A stretch of 8,005 nt of DNA from Methanobacteriota archaeon (lineage in GTDB: Archaea > Halobacteriota > Bog-38 > Methanoflorentales > Methanoflorentaceae), in the NCBI GenBank assembly GCA_003170935.1, contig PMYA01000150.1, positions 1 to 8,005 of the forward strand. The letters are read 5' to 3'. The notes under the pieces are model-generated. The model saw only the letters and a list, made by a program, of their open reading frames with translations, was not told the origin of the DNA and did not search any database. Positions 6,269 to 8,005 of the stretch are shown here, in pieces. Position numbers and translations under genes: made by a program. The first letter of the stretch is position 1. Every line of letters begins with the position of its first letter.

Positions 6269-6276
6269 TTTATATG
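6269..6276 (+). promoter_or_regulatory. Candidate TATA box of the HEAT-repeat gene
   Basis: TTTATATG is a good archaeal TATA match about 85 bases before the ATG at 6360. Transcription would start near 6295-6300, inside or just after the dyad AGACT-AAA-AGTCT (6288-6300), giving a leader of about 60 bases. Confidence 0.5.
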
Positions 6277-6359
6277 ACTAAAAAAAGAGACTAAAAGTCT
6301 AACTCTTATAGAATTCCCTGCCGCTAATGGCAATGAGTTTGGAGACGAGGGAGGCAAAT

Positions 6360-7061
6360 ATGAACAAAGGGACAACTAATGAGGATAAGGAAATAGAATT
6401 GCTGCTAGAAGACTTACACCATCTGGATTCCGATAAGCGGAAAATGGCATGCTTAGCTCTCGGGAAAGCGAAGGCCGCCAGTGCTGTAGATCATCTAATA
6501 GAAGCTCTCAGCGATCAGGAGATGATCGTTCGACAGTGTGCGGCAGAAGCGCTCGGGGATATTGGTGACCCGAAGGCGGTAGATTCACTTATCAACGCCC
6601 TACAGGATAAAGAGCACAACGTGCGACTTGAAGCTGCAGCTGCGCTGGGTCAGATAGGGGATGCCAAAGCGTTAGAACCCCTCATAGGGGATATGAACGA
6701 CGAAAATCAAATCGTCCGTCAAAAAGCCGCTCAGGCGATAGGTGAGATTTGCGGGCTCGGCGACTCTTGCGGGATAAGCGAGGTGGAGCTCCTCCTTGAG
6801 GATCTCAAAGACGAGAGCAAAGGAGTTCGATGGAGAGCCTCTGATGCTTTAGTGAAAATTGGCCCCGCTTCTGTAAATCCTCTCATTTCGATGTTAAGCG
6901 ATACCGACCCAGACATTCGAATTAGGGCAGCAAAGAGCCTTGGAGAAATTGGCCACGAAAGCACAATCGAACCTCTTGAACGCCTTCTTAAAGATAAAGA
7001 TCCTGAGGTCCGTTACGCTGCGTATAATGCAGCAGAGAAAATAAAAAGACGAGAAAAATAA
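6360..7061 (+). CDS. HEAT-repeat (PBS lyase HEAT-like) protein
   Basis: A 233-residue all-helical repeat protein, probably a protein-binding scaffold in the cytoplasm. About seven HEAT units of 30-31 residues are seen, starting near 11, 43, 74, 105, 141, 173 and 203. They show the recurring pattern of a D at the turn, VR, AAxALGxIG and PLIxxL typical of the PBS-lyase HEAT-like family. Unit 4 carries a short insert CGLGDSCG (131-138) with the pair C131/C137. The longer frame starts at 6327, but GGGAGG sits 5 bases before the ATG at 6360, so that start is preferred. No catalytic, signal or membrane sequence is visible. It is transcribed divergently from the CBS operon, so joint control is possible; its partner cannot be named. 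Such repeats are common in methanogens. Confidence 0.88.
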   Translation: MNKGTTNEDKEIELLLEDLHHLDSDKRKMACLALGKAKAASAVDHLIEALSDQEMIVRQCAAEALGDIGDPKAVDSLINALQDKEHNVRLEAAAALGQIGDAKALEPLIGDMNDENQIVRQKAAQAIGEICGLGDSCGISEVELLLEDLKDESKGVRWRASDALVKIGPASVNPLISMLSDTDPDIRIRAAKSLGEIGHESTIEPLERLLKDKDPEVRYAAYNAAEKIKRREK

Positions 7062-7062
7062 C

Positions 7063-7089
7063 GCTTGAGTCCCCTTATAAGTCGCAAGC
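7063..7089 (+). promoter_or_regulatory. TATA box flanked by a short dyad, oxidoreductase promoter
   Basis: The palindromic CTTATAAG (7074-7081) is a strong TATA candidate. It lies between inverted arms GCTTG (7063-7067) and CAAGC (7085-7089). Transcription would begin near 7103-7107, about 50 bases before the ATG at 7156. A protein bound to the dyad would block TBP; this role is inferred. The promoter lies just past the HEAT stop, suggesting separate transcription. Confidence 0.4.
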
Positions 7090-7155
7090 CTTGGCAGCAT
7101 CAAAAAATTAAGTTGAGGCGCTGGCAAAAGAGAAAAAAAGCCAGGTGAAGTGCGA

Positions 7156-7755
7156 ATGAAAGACGAAGACGTAGTTCAAAGCCCGGACACAGGCAGAAGC
7201 GACAGAATGCCGCCTGGCCAACAGGTAACTGATGACTGGCCAGTGTTGCATTACGGCTCAATCCCTCGAGTTGACGTATCCAATTGGTCGTTTACCATCT
7301 CTGGACTAGTTGAAATAGAGCAGAAACTGAACTTCGAACAAATCAGCTCGCTTCCCCAAGAGAAGGTGTTTTCAGACATTCATTGCGTCACGGGGTGGTC
7401 AAAACTAAACAACTACTGGGAGGGGGTCAGCGCCCAAGTAATTAAAGATCTTTCAACGGCGCTACCTGAAGCCAAGTTTGTATTGATTCACGCTGAAAAA
7501 GGCTTTAAAACAAACCTATCGATGAACGATTTTCTCCAACCTGACGTGCTTTTTGCTTTGAAGCATAATGGGGAGACCCTTACCGCTGGACACGGTTATC
7601 CCGTCCGACTTGTCGTTCCACGCCTCTACTTCTGGAAGAGCGCTAAGTGGGTGACCGGTGTCGAGTTTATGGCAAAAGATAGACATGGATTTTGGGAATC
7701 ACGCGGCTATCACAATCGGGGGGATCCGTGGTTGGAAGAGCGTTACAGCTACTAG
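7156..7755 (+). CDS. Sulfite oxidase-like molybdopterin oxidoreductase
   Basis: A 199-residue protein consisting of the sulfite oxidase/YedY-type molybdopterin-binding domain alone. The signature is HCVTGWS (76-82) with Cys77 as the expected thiolate ligand to molybdenum. GHGYPVRLVVP (145-155), WKSAKWV (160-166) and GFWESRGYHNRGDPW (178-192) are further conserved blocks near the cofactor pocket. It lacks a Tat or other signal peptide, a haem domain, membrane segments and the C-terminal dimerisation domain of true sulfite oxidases, so it should act in the cytoplasm. Substrate and electron partner are unknown. AGGTGA lies 7 bases before the ATG at 7156, which is preferred over the GTG at 7150. 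A promoter with a dyad lies in the 94-base gap after the HEAT gene. Confidence 0.9.
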   Translation: MKDEDVVQSPDTGRSDRMPPGQQVTDDWPVLHYGSIPRVDVSNWSFTISGLVEIEQKLNFEQISSLPQEKVFSDIHCVTGWSKLNNYWEGVSAQVIKDLSTALPEAKFVLIHAEKGFKTNLSMNDFLQPDVLFALKHNGETLTAGHGYPVRLVVPRLYFWKSAKWVTGVEFMAKDRHGFWESRGYHNRGDPWLEERYSY

Positions 7756-7843
7756 TAGAATCGTGGGCCCAATTCCGGAGATAAACAAAATAGCAGGGAT
7801 CTTTTGCGGGCTACCATTTCACAGGGCCCCCAAGGTAACCGTT

Positions 7844-7863
7844 GTTCGATGTCATCATCGAAC
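7844..7863. repeat. Perfect 8-bp stem with 4-base loop
   Basis: GTTCGATG, loop TCAT, then CATCGAAC form a perfect hairpin about 90 bases after the oxidoreductase stop. There is no following T-tract on the + strand, so it is not a clear terminator; it could be an operator or a 3' RNA structure. Confidence 0.5.
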
Positions 7864-7895
7864 GCTAATCTAGTCCTGAGTTGGGGTCGTAATCG

Positions 7896-7927
7896 CAGTT
7901 CTGTGGCGGACAATGCTGCCACAACTG
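7896..7927. repeat. Bulged stem-loop
   Basis: CAGT and TGTGGC on the left (7896-7907) pair with GCCACAACTG (7918-7927), with two unpaired bases on the left arm and a 10-base loop. Together with the preceding hairpin it makes this tail unusually structured. Confidence 0.4.
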
Positions 7928-8005
7928 TACCTCGCGTGAGAAATCGAGCTGTTGCACACTCTAATCTCAAATTTGTAGGAGACTTGGGGCCTCCTTGGCT
8001 AAGGG

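Larger units (their letters stand above)
6045..6359. promoter_or_regulatory. Divergent control region between the CBS operon and HEAT gene
   Basis: No gene is supported in these 315 bases. It carries an A-run TATA-like element for the minus-strand CBS operon (6098-6108), a 7-bp dyad ATAACAC/GTGTTAT (6139-6164), a TATA-like TTTATATG for the plus-strand HEAT gene (6269-6276), and a small dyad near the expected HEAT transcription start (6285-6307). Confidence 0.5.
7756..8005. other. Non-coding tail with two stem-loops
   Basis: These 250 bases contain no reading frame that looks like a protein. Two marked inverted repeats occur at 7844-7863 and 7896-7927, described separately. The first may lie at the 3' end of the oxidoreductase transcript. 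Short open stretches run off the right edge on both strands and are too short to judge. Confidence 0.4.

Noticed and set aside
6327..6359. Upstream ATG start for the HEAT protein
   Set aside because: The extra 11 residues are not HEAT-like, and GGGAGG fits the ATG at 6360.
7150..7155. GTG start for the oxidoreductase
   Set aside because: The Shine-Dalgarno AGGTGA ends only 1 base before it, but is 7 bases from the ATG at 7156.
7840..7865. tRNA T-arm suggested by GTTCGA
   Set aside because: The bases form a simple perfect hairpin with a 4-base loop, and no acceptor, D-arm or anticodon stem can be built around it.
7752..7970. 72-residue open frame on the minus strand in the tail
   Set aside because: Arg/Leu-rich, unlike any family, with no ribosome binding site, and crossing both stem-loops.
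7967..8005. Possible C-terminus of a minus-strand gene entering from the right
   Set aside because: The 12 codons before the TGA are open and could be real, but this is far too short to distinguish from chance.

Overview
The window reads as chromosomal DNA of a euryarchaeon, most likely a methanogen or methane-oxidising relative in the Methanosarcina/Methanocella part of the tree. This placement rests on recognised protein families, not on a search. The evidence is an Orc1/Cdc6 initiator with the N-terminus usual in that group, an archaeal origin with ORB-type repeats beside it, TATA-box-like promoters instead of bacterial -35/-10 pairs, and a CBS-domain family whose four-CBS member I associate with methanogens. 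Base composition looks moderate, slightly AT-rich by eye. Nothing suggests a mobile element, phage or CRISPR array.

Layout. Positions 1-427 hold no gene and look like a replication origin: an AT-rich stretch (about 56-180) followed by three GTGGAAAC-type Orc1-binding repeats, two of them in a tight inverted pair. The initiator gene orc1/cdc6 follows (428-1657, +). Its best start is a TTG with a good Shine-Dalgarno, and that Shine-Dalgarno could be masked by an upstream GCCTCC. A 210-bp gap bounded by a 10-bp inverted repeat leads into a two-gene operon (+): a PLP aminotransferase (1868-2971) overlapping by ATGA a dTMP kinase, tmk (2968-3612). A symmetric GC stem with T/A flanks lies between the convergent tmk and CBS transcription units.

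A minus-strand operon of three CBS genes covers 6044 down to 3698. In transcription order they are a two-CBS protein with two C-terminal zinc knuckle pairs, a four-CBS protein overlapping it by ATGA, and a second four-CBS protein with a basic N-terminal tail. That is ten CBS domains in 2.35 kb, suggesting a multi-component nucleotide sensor of unknown target. A 315-bp divergent control region (6045-6359) separates this operon from a HEAT-repeat protein gene (6360-7061, +). Next comes a small cytoplasmic molybdopterin oxidoreductase of the sulfite oxidase/YedY fold (7156-7755, +). The last 250 bp contain no convincing gene but carry two clear stem-loops.

How the parts fit. The left third combines origin, initiator and dTTP-supply kinase, so it is related to DNA replication. 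The aminotransferase is coupled to tmk by translation but has no obvious biochemical link. The CBS operon and the HEAT protein share a divergent promoter region and are both non-enzymatic binding or scaffold proteins. A functional link between them is possible but is only inferred from position. Several starts were moved from the longest reading frame because a ribosome binding site sits at the right distance from an internal start codon.
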